64,000 nt of DNA from an uncultured Tidjanibacter sp. (GTDB taxonomy: Bacteria > Bacteroidota > Bacteroidia > Bacteroidales > Rikenellaceae). The stretch covers positions 226,776 through 290,775 of the forward strand of contig CALVCL010000001.1 of assembly GCA_944326085.1 (NCBI GenBank), read 5' to 3'. Below are positions 25,132 through 34,196 of the stretch, in pieces. Under the pieces are notes generated by a model, which saw only the letters and a list, made by a program, of their open reading frames with translations, had not been told where the DNA came from and did not search any database. A program made the position numbers and the translations under genes. The stretch's first letter is position 1; every line of letters begins with the position of its first letter.

Positions 25132-26304
25132 ATGAAAAAGCATCTTAGTCAGACTATACTCGAAAACGGCATTTATGTGCTGATATGGTCTGTTGTGTTG
25201 GCTGTGCCTCTGTTTGGCTATCATGACGGTGATGGTGTTCAATGGTCTGCTGTGACTCATTTCTGGCTCGGGACGCTTCCATTTGCAGGGTTGTTCGTGT
25301 TGAACAACTATATTCTCATGCCGATGTTGATGCTTCGCAAACGTTACGGCTGGTATGTGATGTGTGCCATTCTGGTGATAATCATCATATTTATTGTTAT
25401 ACCATTGTCGACAGGTCTGCCCAAGATGCACATGTTTTGTGCGGCGGAAACAGACAGCCTCTGTTTGGACACTGTGATACATGAAGGCATATACAGATGT
25501 CCGGAAGCACTGCCTGGTCATGAAGGTTTTGCAGCGCCGCCACCTCGTCCTCCTCAGGGCTATATTGATATGCCTATCAGCCTTCTGCCCGTCAAGTGGG
25601 AGATGTTGGTAAACAGGACACTAATAGCCATATTGATACTGGGCTGCAACATAGCCATAAAGTTATTGTTTCGTTCGATGCGTGATGCTCGATATATGCG
25701 TGAGGTTGAAAGCCAGCGTCTCAAGGCTGAGTTGAAGTATCTGAAGGCACAAATCAATCCGCATTTTTTCATGAATACTCTTAACAATATACATGCTTTG
25801 ATTGACATAGATACCGAAAAGGCCAAGGAGGCTGTCATAGAACTGTCGAAAATCATGCGTTATGTGTTGTACGATGCCGACAGACAAACAGTGTCTTTGC
25901 AGAAAGAGATAGAATTTATAGACAATTACATACGGTTGATGAGGCTGCGCTATTCCGATGATGTGGATATATCTACCGAGTATCCTGCCATGATGCCCGA
26001 TGTGCAGGTTCCTCCGTTGGCATTGGCGACCCTCACGGAGAATGCTTTTAAACACGGTATAAGTTACCGCATTGATTCGTTCGTACATACTGTACTCGAA
26101 GTGGGTGACGGGTTCATAGTCTATACCGTTAGTAACAGCATTTCTGATTGTGCTGCGGGAGTGTCAGGTATGACAGGCAATGGAGTAGGGTTGGACAATC
26201 TGCTCAAGAGACTGGAACTTTTGTATGGGACTGATTATTCGTTCGAGGTTCAGCGTACAGATAGGCAGTATGTGGCCTCATTGCGTATTCCGACAGAATT
26301 ATGA
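25132..26304 (+). CDS. LytS-type sensor histidine kinase
   Basis: A 390-residue membrane kinase of the His_kinase/LytS class. About four hydrophobic segments lie within residues 1-185, with an external loop rich in Pro (about residues 130-145). The phospho-acceptor box is LKAQINPHFFMNTLNNIHALI near residue 205, and the ATPase domain shows LTENAFKHGI and GNGVGLDNLLKRLELLY. The stop overlaps the start of the LytTR regulator, so the two form a two-component system. Confidence 0.92.
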   Translation: MKKHLSQTILENGIYVLIWSVVLAVPLFGYHDGDGVQWSAVTHFWLGTLPFAGLFVLNNYILMPMLMLRKRYGWYVMCAILVIIIIFIVIPLSTGLPKMHMFCAAETDSLCLDTVIHEGIYRCPEALPGHEGFAAPPPRPPQGYIDMPISLLPVKWEMLVNRTLIAILILGCNIAIKLLFRSMRDARYMREVESQRLKAELKYLKAQINPHFFMNTLNNIHALIDIDTEKAKEAVIELSKIMRYVLYDADRQTVSLQKEIEFIDNYIRLMRLRYSDDVDISTEYPAMMPDVQVPPLALATLTENAFKHGISYRIDSFVHTVLEVGDGFIVYTVSNSISDCAAGVSGMTGNGVGLDNLLKRLELLYGTDYSFEVQRTDRQYVASLRIPTEL

Positions 26305-27023
26305 TGCATTGTATTGCGATAGACGATGAACCGCTGGCATTGAAGCAGATTGCGGCTTACATACAGAGAACTCCTTTTCTGAAGCTTGCCGCTTCGTGCC
26401 GAAGTGCGACTGAAGCAATGGCCTTGTTGAAGGATGAGCCTGCCGACCTGTTGTTTGTGGACATAAACATGCCGGACTTGAACGGCTTGGATTTTGTGCG
26501 TGCGCTTACAGTCAAACCGCTTGTCATATTTACCACGGCATATTCCGAATATGCTCTTGAGGGGTACAAGGTGGATGCTACCGATTACCTGCTGAAACCT
26601 GTGAGCTATGCCGATTTCCTGCGGGCATCGGAGAAAGCCTATGCACAGTTCCGGCTGATAAGGGCGGCAGCGGAACATGTTGACGATATGGCGCAGAACC
26701 ACTTGTTTGTTAGGTCTGATTATCGCACGCTGCGTATCGATACGGGCGATATATTGTATATTGAAAGCATGAGCGAGTATGTGCGCATATATATGGCGGG
26801 TGGAGTAAAACCTGTGACAACATTAGGCAGTCTGAAGGCATATGCAGAAAAGTTGCCTGTGGCATCATTCATGAGAGTTCACCGTTCGTATATTGTCAAT
26901 CTGAACAGAATTACGGCGGTGGAGCGCAGGAGTATAATACTTGACGGTGGCTGCAGTATCCCTATAGGCGAAATGTATGAGGAGAACTTCAAGAATTACC
27001 TTGCTTCCAGGTTGCTTTCATAA
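26301..27023 (+). CDS. LytTR-family response regulator
   Basis: A 240-residue regulator. Receiver domain (1-120): acidic pair IDDEPLALKQ, phospho-acceptor Asp in FVDINMPDLNG, Thr/Ala FTTAY and Lys in YLLKPVSY. A LytTR DNA-binding domain (about 140-238) contains LYIESMSEYVRIYM and FMRVHRSYIVNLNRITAVER. Partner of the kinase immediately upstream; the overlapping ATGA supports coupled translation. Target genes are not evident. Confidence 0.93.
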   Translation: MMHCIAIDDEPLALKQIAAYIQRTPFLKLAASCRSATEAMALLKDEPADLLFVDINMPDLNGLDFVRALTVKPLVIFTTAYSEYALEGYKVDATDYLLKPVSYADFLRASEKAYAQFRLIRAAAEHVDDMAQNHLFVRSDYRTLRIDTGDILYIESMSEYVRIYMAGGVKPVTTLGSLKAYAEKLPVASFMRVHRSYIVNLNRITAVERRSIILDGGCSIPIGEMYEENFKNYLASRLLS

Positions 27024-27061
27024 TCAACGGCGGCGCATCGGTAGGTGCGCCGCCGTTGATT
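27022..27061. terminator. Bidirectional terminator between the LytTR gene and ribE
   Basis: A perfect 15-bp stem AATCAACGGCGGCGC (27022-27036) with its complement (27047-27061). Confidence 0.8.
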
Positions 27062-27084
27062 TGATACAAGGCAAAACCTGTTGT

Positions 27085-27681
27085 TTAACGGGTCATGTAA
27101 TTCTTCATAAGTCTAGCTATATACTTGCCTATGATGTCGAACTCTATATTTACGATGCTTCCCGGCTTGATGTCTTTGAAGTTGGTATGTTCGTATGTAT
27201 AAGGGATTATAGCGACCTGGAACGAGCCTTCACGCGAATTGACGACCGTAAGACTTACTCCGTTGACTGCTACCGACCCCTTCTCAACGGTCGTATTGTC
27301 GCCGGTTGGAGTGTAATGGAATGTGTAGTAGAAACTGCCATCGGCGTTTTCTACAGCAACGCATTCGGCCGTCTGGTCAACGTGGCCCTGTACTATGTGG
27401 CCGTCAAGAAGTGCATCGGGACGCATGCTGCGTTCTATGTTTACCCTGTCGCCTGGTTTCAGAAGACCGAGATTGGACTTGATGAGGGTTTCGTATATGG
27501 CCGTTACGGTATATGTGTCGTCGTTGATGGATTCAACGGTCAGGCATACGCCGTTGTGGGAGATGCTTTGGTCTATCTTAAGCTCGCCGGCAATGTCACA
27601 GCGCATAGTGAAAGTCTTGTTCTGTCCTTTTTCCGTAATGGCAACAACGGTTGCCATCTTTTCTACTATTCCTGAAAACAT
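27085..27681 (-). CDS. ribE: Riboflavin synthase (alpha chain)
   Basis: Converts two 6,7-dimethyl-8-ribityllumazine molecules to riboflavin. The protein (198 residues) starts with MFSGIVEKMATV, the classical N-terminus, and contains two lumazine-binding repeats: SISHNGVCLTVESIND with ERSMRPDALLDGHIVQGHVDQTAEC, and SVAVNGVSLTVVNSREGSFQVAIIPYT with VNIEFDIIGKY. The longer frame up to 27759 adds residues unrelated to the family. Confidence 0.95.
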   Translation of the reverse strand: MFSGIVEKMATVVAITEKGQNKTFTMRCDIAGELKIDQSISHNGVCLTVESINDDTYTVTAIYETLIKSNLGLLKPGDRVNIERSMRPDALLDGHIVQGHVDQTAECVAVENADGSFYYTFHYTPTGDNTTVEKGSVAVNGVSLTVVNSREGSFQVAIIPYTYEHTNFKDIKPGSIVNIEFDIIGKYIARLMKNYMTR

Positions 27682-27861
27682 GATGAAAAGTTGTTTATAT
27701 GTGATTACTGATTTTGTATAATGCGATGTGCACCATGACTGCATTGAAGTGTGGCGCATGGCATTGCATTACCGTATTTAGACCAAATTTATGGAGATTA
27801 TCTATAAATTTTAATGTAAATCCCGGAAAAAATCGCAAATTTGCAAAGGCGTTGGCTTTCT

Positions 27862-27933
27862 GGTCCCGTAGTTCAATGGATAGAATACAAGATTCCGGTT
27901 CTTACGATATGGGTTCGAATCCCGTCGGGATCA
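27862..27933 (+). tRNA. tRNA-Arg (anticodon CCG)
   Basis: Acceptor GGTCCCG/CGGGATC (one G-T pair), D arm GTTCAATGGATAGAAT, anticodon arm AAGATTCCGGTTCTT with CCG, T arm ATGGGTTCGAATCCCGT, discriminator A. CCA not encoded. Confidence 0.92.
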
Positions 27934-27940
27934 CTTTCAT

Positions 27941-27975
27941 GACATGCCTGCCGCAACAGTTGCGGCAGGCATGTC
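27941..27975 (+). terminator. Near-perfect palindrome / terminator after tRNA-Arg
   Basis: Seventeen-base arms (27941-27957 and 27959-27975) are exact complements around a single central base; the transcript would form a very stable hairpin. GCATTTTC follows. Confidence 0.7.
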
Positions 27976-28047
27976 GCATTTTCGGACAGCAGCGTATTTT
28001 GACCGCCTTTTTCGTGACGGCGGGTTATAACTCGCGGGAATAATTAT

Positions 28048-28055
28048 TATTTTTG
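28048..28055 (+). promoter_or_regulatory. Promoter of the small membrane protein gene, -7 element TAttTTTG
   Basis: Exact consensus, nine bases before the first ATG (28064). Confidence 0.5.
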
Positions 28056-28063
28056 GGGACAAA

Positions 28064-28294
28064 ATGATGATTATGGATAGGTTCAAGAAATTGAGAAGGG
28101 TCGTGTGGCTTCTGGTGGTATTGGCTGTTCTCAATATAATATTGCTCGCCTTGATGCTGTCGCTTGACTCTTTCATGGAATGGGCCGTGTTGATTACACA
28201 GGCAGTGGTGGTACTTTATTTTACCGTAGTGGCTCTCGGATTGGTCAAGGAAATTGAGGACGGCGAAAACAAAAGTGACAGGAACAGTATCTAA
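28064..28294 (+). CDS. Small two-helix membrane protein, function unknown
   Basis: A 76-residue protein with two hydrophobic segments (about 13-33 and 38-60), a basic N-terminus (DRFKKLRR) and an acidic C-terminal end (EIEDGENKSDRN). I do not recognise a family. It has its own promoter and lies 16 bases before the threonine dehydrogenase gene, so the two may be co-transcribed. The in-frame ATG at 28073 is an alternative start that fits the promoter better. Confidence 0.65.
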   Translation: MMIMDRFKKLRRVVWLLVVLAVLNIILLALMLSLDSFMEWAVLITQAVVVLYFTVVALGLVKEIEDGENKSDRNSI

Positions 28295-28310
28295 CAACAA
28301 TATATAAGAG

Positions 28311-29267
28311 ATGAAAAGAATTCTTATTATCGGTGCTGGCGGCCAGATTGGCTCCGAACTGACAGTTAAGCTGAGAAGCGTGTACGGTAATGAAAACGTT
28401 GTGGCATCTGATATGCGCGAATGCCCTGCGCTTGCAGCTGACGGACCGTTTGTGCAGCTCAATGCTCTCGACGCCCAGGCCTATGCCGACATCGTTAGAA
28501 AATACAGGGTGGACGCTATATATAACCTTGTGGCTCTGCTTTCTGCTGTAGGCGAAGCCAACCCGCAGAAGGCATGGCAGATAAATATGGGGGCATTGAT
28601 GAACTCCCTTGAGATTGCACGAGAGAACAAATGCTCGCTCTTTACTCCTAGTTCGATAGGTGCGTTTGGTCCCAACTCTCCGAAGGTCAAGACACCGCAG
28701 GATACGGTTATGAGGCCTACAACAATGTACGGCGTCTGCAAGGTCACCGGCGAACTTCTTGGCGACTACTATCATCAGCGTTTCGGAGTTGATACGCGCA
28801 GCGTGCGCTTCCCCGGTCTTATATCCAATGTTACGCTTCCCGGTGGCGGCACTACTGATTATGCTGTAGAGATATATTACGATGCAGTGAAGAAGGGTTC
28901 GTATGTTTGTCCTATCCCCAGTGATGTATATATGGATATGATGTACATGCCTGATGCCCTTGATGCATGTGTACAGATAATGGAGGCGGATCCGGCCAAA
29001 TTGGTACACCGCAACAGCTTCAACGTAACGGCAATGAGCTTTACTCCAGAGATGTTGTATGCCGAACTTCGCAAGGCTATGCCCGAATTTACCATGACGT
29101 ATGACATAGATCCTGTCAAGGAGTCTATCGCACGCAGCTGGCCCGATAGCCTTGATGATACCTGCGCCCGTGAAGAATGGGGGTGGAAACCGAAGTGGGA
29201 TATGAAGTCAATGACGGAAGACATGCTTCGTGCCGTACGCGAGAAGAAAGAAAGGGGACTGATATAA
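28311..29267 (+). CDS. L-threonine 3-dehydrogenase, short-chain (epimerase-like) type
   Basis: A 318-residue extended SDR enzyme. NAD-binding GAGGQIGSEL lies near residue 8, the catalytic Tyr-Lys pair is YGVCK near residue 143, and the family text is NLVALLSAVGEANPQKAWQINMGAL, FTPSSIGAFGP and FPGLISNVTLPGGGTTDYAVEIYYDAVKKG. This type oxidises threonine to 2-amino-3-ketobutyrate with NAD+. No 2-amino-3-ketobutyrate CoA ligase gene is adjacent. Confidence 0.92.
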   Translation: MKRILIIGAGGQIGSELTVKLRSVYGNENVVASDMRECPALAADGPFVQLNALDAQAYADIVRKYRVDAIYNLVALLSAVGEANPQKAWQINMGALMNSLEIARENKCSLFTPSSIGAFGPNSPKVKTPQDTVMRPTTMYGVCKVTGELLGDYYHQRFGVDTRSVRFPGLISNVTLPGGGTTDYAVEIYYDAVKKGSYVCPIPSDVYMDMMYMPDALDACVQIMEADPAKLVHRNSFNVTAMSFTPEMLYAELRKAMPEFTMTYDIDPVKESIARSWPDSLDDTCAREEWGWKPKWDMKSMTEDMLRAVREKKERGLI

Positions 29268-29422
29268 TTCTATAAAAGCAGGCAATCCCGACAGATTATA
29301 GGCGATTGTGAAAATTGTGGGGGCGTGGTTTTTCCGCGCCCCTTTCGTTTTGTAATCAGCAGTTTCAGTTTACAGGAAAGGTTTTTGTTTTGTCGGTATG
29401 GACAGTTGACGTAAAATAGTCT

Positions 29423-29430
29423 TATATTTG
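29423..29430 (+). promoter_or_regulatory. folB promoter, -7 element TAtaTTTG
   Basis: Exact consensus 62 bases before the folB ATG. Confidence 0.5.
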
Positions 29431-29492
29431 TTCTCCGTAACGGCGGCTGTCAGGTCTGTGTCAGCCGCCGGAATTGTCTCAAATAGAAAGCC

Positions 29493-29846
29493 ATGATATA
29501 CAATATTACTCTTGAAGATATGGAATTCAAGGCCTATCACGGTTGCTATGATCTGGAAAAGATGGTAGGGAACCGTTATCAGGTGAGCGTGTCGATGGAT
29601 GCCGAACTTGATGAGGCTGCACAGGCTGATGACGTGGCAAAAACCATAAACTACCTGAAGGTATACGATATCATAGAGGGGTGCATGAAGCAGAAATCTG
29701 ATATACTGGAGAATGTGGTTCTCCGTATAACGGATGCCATGTATGCCGAGTTCAAACAACTTAAGAGAGTTAGCGTAACTGTTTCCAAACTGGCTCCGCC
29801 GCTTGGGGGTAAGGTTCGTAAGGCTTCAGTAACTCTTTGTAGATAA
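29493..29846 (+). CDS. folB: Dihydroneopterin aldolase
   Basis: A 117-residue folate-pathway enzyme that splits dihydroneopterin to hydroxymethyldihydropterin and glycolaldehyde. Typical segments are LEDMEFKAYHGCYDLEKMVGNRYQVSV, a DDVAKTINYLKVYDII helix with the catalytic-site Tyr, VVLRITDAM and a final VSKLAPPLGGKVRKASV. Confidence 0.93.
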   Translation: MIYNITLEDMEFKAYHGCYDLEKMVGNRYQVSVSMDAELDEAAQADDVAKTINYLKVYDIIEGCMKQKSDILENVVLRITDAMYAEFKQLKRVSVTVSKLAPPLGGKVRKASVTLCR

Positions 29847-29994
29847 GTGACTTATGAAATGTTGATTGGCTGTTGATAACTTATACGTGTGTATGTCGCA
29901 TGTAATGTGAAATGGCTGTAAACTTGTAATTGGGTTCGTGTGGCGGACCTTTCGACAAGAAATATCTAAGAAACAATAATATACAATCAGACTT

Positions 29995-32568
29995 ATGTCC
30001 GACGTCAAGACAAACGTGGGTGCAGACGGCCGCACCCTTACAGAATATCCCTATAATGAGGCTCTGGAAGCTGCCAAAGAGTATTTCAAAGGGGATGATT
30101 TGGCCGCTATGGTGTGGGTCAGCAAATATGCGCTGAAGGACTCGTTTGGTCATATCTTCGAGAAATCCCCCGAACAGATGCATTGGCGTATCGCCAACGA
30201 ACTGGCACGTATTGAGAACACGTATCCCAATTCGCTGTCAGCGCAGGAGATATATGACCTTTTGAAAGAGTTCCGCTATCTCATTCCGCAGGGTGGTCCA
30301 ATGACAGGTATCGGCAATAACCTTCAGATTGCATCGCTTTCCAACTGCTTTGTAATCGGTCACAGAAATCCTGCCGACTCCTACGGTGGTATTATCCGCA
30401 TTGACGAGGAGCAGGTTCAGCTTATGAAGCGCAGGGGTGGAGTCGGACATGACCTCTCGCATATAAGACCTACGGGCAGTCCTGTGCTTAACAGCGCCCT
30501 TACGTCGACAGGTATCGTACCGTTCATGGAGCGTTATTCCAATTCCACTCGCGAAGTAGCACAGGACGGACGTCGCGGAGCGCTTATGCTTTCGTTGTCA
30601 ATCAGACATCCAGATGCGGAAAACTTCATTGATGCCAAGGTTGAGACCGGCAAGGTAACCGGTGCCAACGTTTCCATCAAGATAGACGATGAGTTCATGC
30701 GTGCTGTCATAAACAATGAGAAGTACATACAGAAGTTTCCGATAGATTCGGACAAGCCGATGTATGTCAAGGAGATAGATGCACGCACATTGTGGAACAA
30801 GATTATTCACAATGCGTGGAAGAGTGCTGAACCGGGTGTGCTGTTCTGGGATACCATAATCCGTGAGTCGGTGCCCGACTGTTATGCCGATGAAGGGTTC
30901 CGTACTGTTTCGACTAACCCGTGTGGCGAGATACCGCTTTGTCCGTACGACAGTTGTCGTCTGTTGGCCATGAATCTTTACGGCTATGTGGACGAGCCGT
31001 TCACTCCCAGGGCTAGGTTCAATTTCGATAAGTTCCGTAAGCATGTGGAGTATGCCATGCGTCTTATGGATGATATCATCGACCTTGAACTCGAGAAGAT
31101 TGATATCATATACAATAAGATTAAGCACGATCCTGAAGACCTCGACATACGTCGTGTAGAGTTGTCGTTGTGGGAAAAGATACGCGAGAAGGCTCTCAAG
31201 GGGCGTCGTACCGGTCTCGGTATTACTGCCGAAGGCGACATGCTTGCAGCACTCGGCTATACTTACGGTACAGATGAGGCCATCAATTTTGCAGTTGAGG
31301 TGCAGAAAACGCTTGCCGTCGAGGCTTACCGTGCATCGGTCAAGATGGCGCGCGAAAGAGGGGCATTCCCGATGTATGACTATCTGAAGGAGGAATGCAA
31401 CCCGATGATAGAACGTATCCGCGAGGCAGATCCTGCACTGTACAGGGAAATGACGCAGGTCGGACGACGCAACATCGCAATGCTTACCATTGCTCCTACC
31501 GGTACTACATCGCTTATGTCGCAGACTACTTCCGGTATTGAACCTGTGTTCCGTCCGGTATACAAGCGTCGCCGCAAGGTAAACCCCACCGACAAGAATG
31601 TCAAGATAACGTTTACTGACGAAGTTGGTGACTCGTGGGAGGAATACAATGTATATCACCATAAGTTTCTGACATGGCTTGAAGTTAACGGATATGATAT
31701 CTCCAGGCTTGATACAATAAGCGATGCGGAACTCGAGGAACTGGTTGCTAAGTCGCCTTATCATAAGGCTACTGCAAACGATATCGACTGGGTTGCAAAG
31801 GTTAAGATGCAGGGTGCCATACAGAAATGGGTTGATCACTCCATATCCGTTACCGTAAACCTTCCTGAAAATGTTACAGAAGAGTTGGTAGACCAGGTCT
31901 ATAGGGCTGCATGGGAATGTGGCTGCAAGGGTGTTACCGTATATCGCGATGGTTCACGTGCAGGCGTACTGGTAGATACCAAGAAGAAAAAGAAAGATGA
32001 TTGCGGGTGTGATGAATACAAACCACCGTTGGCACGTCCGATAGAATTGGAGGGAGATGTCGTTCGTTTCAAGAACGGTACCGAGGACTGGATAGCATTT
32101 GTAGGTATTTACAACGGTCGTCCGTATGAAATATTCACCGGTAAGATAGAGGAGGACTCCATATTTATACCTAAATCCATTACCAAGGGCTTTATTGTTA
32201 AGGTCAAGGAACCAGATGGCAAGAAGCGTTACGATTTCCGTTTCCAGGACAAGTATGGTTATCCACATGTGATAGGCGGTATATCGCGACTTTTTGACAA
32301 AGAGTTCTGGAACTATGCAAAACTCATTTCAGGTGTCTTGCGTAACGGTATGCCGATAGTAGATGTTGTCAACCTTGTCGACGGTTTGAGCTTCGACAGC
32401 GAAACCATAAGTAACTGGCGAAGCGGTGTGGCACGCGCCCTCAAACAGTATATCAAGGACGGTACGAAGATACCGAAGCAGAAATGTCCGAACTGCGGGG
32501 AGGAAACTTTGGTATTCCAGGAGAAATGTCCGCATTGTACTTCATGCGGATGGTCGCGTTGCAGCTAA
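29995..32568 (+). CDS. nrdJ: Adenosylcobalamin-dependent ribonucleoside reductase (class II)
   Basis: An 857-residue class II ribonucleotide reductase, which makes deoxynucleotides without oxygen, using vitamin B12. Recognisable blocks are QGGPMTGIGNNLQIASLSNCFVIG (first redox Cys), GRRGALMLSLSIRHPD, STNPCGEIPLCPYDSCRL (active-site Cys region), APTGTTSLMSQTTSGIEPVF, and SVTVNLPENV followed by CGCKGVTVYRDGSR. The C-terminus ends with a four-pair cysteine region (CPNCGEETLVFQEKCPHCTSCGWSRC), zinc-ribbon-like, near the residues that re-reduce the active site. No cobalamin riboswitch is visible in the 148 bases upstream. Confidence 0.94.
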   Translation: MSDVKTNVGADGRTLTEYPYNEALEAAKEYFKGDDLAAMVWVSKYALKDSFGHIFEKSPEQMHWRIANELARIENTYPNSLSAQEIYDLLKEFRYLIPQGGPMTGIGNNLQIASLSNCFVIGHRNPADSYGGIIRIDEEQVQLMKRRGGVGHDLSHIRPTGSPVLNSALTSTGIVPFMERYSNSTREVAQDGRRGALMLSLSIRHPDAENFIDAKVETGKVTGANVSIKIDDEFMRAVINNEKYIQKFPIDSDKPMYVKEIDARTLWNKIIHNAWKSAEPGVLFWDTIIRESVPDCYADEGFRTVSTNPCGEIPLCPYDSCRLLAMNLYGYVDEPFTPRARFNFDKFRKHVEYAMRLMDDIIDLELEKIDIIYNKIKHDPEDLDIRRVELSLWEKIREKALKGRRTGLGITAEGDMLAALGYTYGTDEAINFAVEVQKTLAVEAYRASVKMARERGAFPMYDYLKEECNPMIERIREADPALYREMTQVGRRNIAMLTIAPTGTTSLMSQTTSGIEPVFRPVYKRRRKVNPTDKNVKITFTDEVGDSWEEYNVYHHKFLTWLEVNGYDISRLDTISDAELEELVAKSPYHKATANDIDWVAKVKMQGAIQKWVDHSISVTVNLPENVTEELVDQVYRAAWECGCKGVTVYRDGSRAGVLVDTKKKKKDDCGCDEYKPPLARPIELEGDVVRFKNGTEDWIAFVGIYNGRPYEIFTGKIEEDSIFIPKSITKGFIVKVKEPDGKKRYDFRFQDKYGYPHVIGGISRLFDKEFWNYAKLISGVLRNGMPIVDVVNLVDGLSFDSETISNWRSGVARALKQYIKDGTKIPKQKCPNCGEETLVFQEKCPHCTSCGWSRCS

Positions 32569-32576
32569 TCGATAAG

Positions 32577-32624
32577 ATAAAGCAAATATGGCGGTTCTTC
32601 ACAGAACCGCCATATTTGCTTTAT
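32577..32624. terminator. Bidirectional terminator between nrdJ and radC
   Basis: A perfect 22-bp stem (32577-32598 with 32603-32624) with a TCAC loop. It ends ten bases before the radC stop. Confidence 0.85.
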
Positions 32625-32634
32625 TGTTCGGCAC

Positions 32635-33303
32635 TTATTGTATGAGAGCGTGCTGTCGGAAACTGTATGACTGGCCGTCAGTAATTATTATGTGGTCAAT
32701 TAGCGGTATGTCGAACAATGCAGCCGCATCTGAAATGCGTCGGGTTACCGATATGTCCTCTGCACTCAGTGCAGCAACACCTGACGGATGGTTGTGTACG
32801 ATGATTATCGAAGAGGCCAATACCTCAATTGCACGTTTTACGATCAGTTTGTAGTCAACTGTCATAGAGGTTACTCCGCCTTGACTGATGCGCGCCTTTT
32901 CAATTATTCCGTTGGCAGAAGTAAGATAAAGAGCCCACATTTCTTCGTGAGGCAGGCAGGCCATATGCGGCCCGAGCAGAGCCGTAACATCCTCTTTAGT
33001 ACGGATTACTGTCGGTATGGCGGTTTCCTGCATACGCAGCCGTTTGGCCAGTTCGAATGTTGCCGCAAGCAGCGCGGCGCGTTTGATGCCTATGCCTTCG
33101 GTCATGCGCAGGCGTGCTATGCTGGCACGTGTCATTGTTGTCAGTGACCCATTGTATGTCTCCAATAGCCGCAATGCCGTGTCTATGGCACTATATGACG
33201 TGCCTTCTCCAAGTATAATGCTGAGAAGTTCAGCATCACTCAATGACGATGCTCCGCGCGAAACAAGCCGTTCGCGTATCTCGCGGTCAGTTGATTTTTC
33301 CAT
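32635..33303 (-). CDS. radC: RadC family JAB-domain protein
   Basis: About 222 residues. Helix-hairpin-helix text (RMTEGIGIKRAALLAATFELAKR) is followed by the metal-binding JAMM motif HNHPSGVAALSAEDISVTRRI near the C-terminus. RadC was named for DNA repair but its role is unproven. The start at 33303 (or 33324) lies inside the end of rnc, indicating translational coupling in the acpP-fabF-rnc-radC cluster. Confidence 0.9.
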   Translation of the reverse strand: MEKSTDREIRERLVSRGASSLSDAELLSIILGEGTSYSAIDTALRLLETYNGSLTTMTRASIARLRMTEGIGIKRAALLAATFELAKRLRMQETAIPTVIRTKEDVTALLGPHMACLPHEEMWALYLTSANGIIEKARISQGGVTSMTVDYKLIVKRAIEVLASSIIIVHNHPSGVAALSAEDISVTRRISDAAALFDIPLIDHIIITDGQSYSFRQHALIQ

Positions 33304-34093
33304 CTCCGGAATTGTAGCGCTCAAAGGTCATGTCTATTGTATTCATGAAGTAATCGCCTATGTCGTCGTTGCCTACTATTTGGGTAACAGCCCATGCGGC
33401 TTTCTGTTCCGCCTCTTTCTTGGAGTTGCCGCTGCCGTGACCAAGTTCGATGCCGTCTATTATAATTTTGGAATTGAACGTAGGGTTGCGGAGTGTGGAA
33501 CTTTCGCCGGATACGGTATGGAAATGTATGGAGCGTTTGCTTTTCTGGCACCACTCTATAAGGCGGCTTTTAAAATCAACCTCGGTATTGGTGATGTCAC
33601 TCAAATCGACATGGCAGCGAAGTATGTCGTTTATTACGAATCGGTTGGTGAAATCATATCCCTTGTCGAGGTATATGGCGCCTATCATGGCTTCGAGAGC
33701 ATTGCCGCACAGGTGTTTGTGTATGCAGGTGCCGTTGAAGTTAGCCACTATGTGCTTGGCTAAACCCATTCTGTCCGATATGTCGTCTAGCGATGCACGG
33801 CTGACAATGCGTGAGCGCATCTGTGTAAGAAACCCTTCCGTGTGTTCAGGATACTCTATGAACAGAAATTCAGAAACGATGGCTTCCAATACTGCGTCGC
33901 CGAGGAACTCGAGACGTTCGTTGTTGGCTGCGTTGCCATCGGGTAGTGTTACAGATGCCGAACGGTGTATCAGCGCAAGTTTGTATAGTTCTATGTTATC
34001 GGGCGTTATGCCGAGCAGTCGGTGTATGGTGGCGTAGAACTTGCGGTCCTGACTGAAGAAACGGCGATATTGCCTTTTGATAAAATCGAACAT
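33287..34093 (-). CDS. rnc: Ribonuclease III
   Basis: A 268-residue endonuclease for double-stranded RNA (rRNA and mRNA processing). The catalytic signature NNERLEFLGDAVLEAIVSEFLF lies near residue 60, the second acidic site is EAMIGAIYLDKG, and a double-stranded RNA-binding domain (about 185-250) includes GIELGHGSGNSKKEAEQKAAWA. Encoded 104 bases after fabF with a hairpin between them. Confidence 0.95.
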   Translation of the reverse strand: MFDFIKRQYRRFFSQDRKFYATIHRLLGITPDNIELYKLALIHRSASVTLPDGNAANNERLEFLGDAVLEAIVSEFLFIEYPEHTEGFLTQMRSRIVSRASLDDISDRMGLAKHIVANFNGTCIHKHLCGNALEAMIGAIYLDKGYDFTNRFVINDILRCHVDLSDITNTEVDFKSRLIEWCQKSKRSIHFHTVSGESSTLRNPTFNSKIIIDGIELGHGSGNSKKEAEQKAAWAVTQIVGNDDIGDYFMNTIDMTFERYNSGDGKIN

Positions 34094-34127
34094 GGCGTGT
34101 ATTGTAGTGTATTCACAGTCATTCAGA

Positions 34128-34173
34128 ATTATTCCTCACAAGGTTTGCATTGGCGCGCCCTGTGAGGAATAAT
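34128..34173 (-). repeat. Hairpin between fabF and rnc
   Basis: A perfect 13-bp stem (34128-34140 with 34161-34173), loop 20 bases. No convincing U-run follows on the minus strand, so it may be an RNA processing or partial termination site rather than a full terminator. Confidence 0.6.
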
Positions 34174-34196
34174 CTCAATGTAGTTATAGCGATTGC

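Noticed and set aside
29847..29994. Possible cobalamin riboswitch before nrdJ
   Set aside because: The stretch is only 148 bases and lacks a B12-box-like segment and the needed stems.
30598..31839. 413-codon minus-strand frame inside nrdJ
   Set aside because: The ribonucleotide reductase frame is continuous with conserved motifs across this stretch; the opposite frame has no family text.
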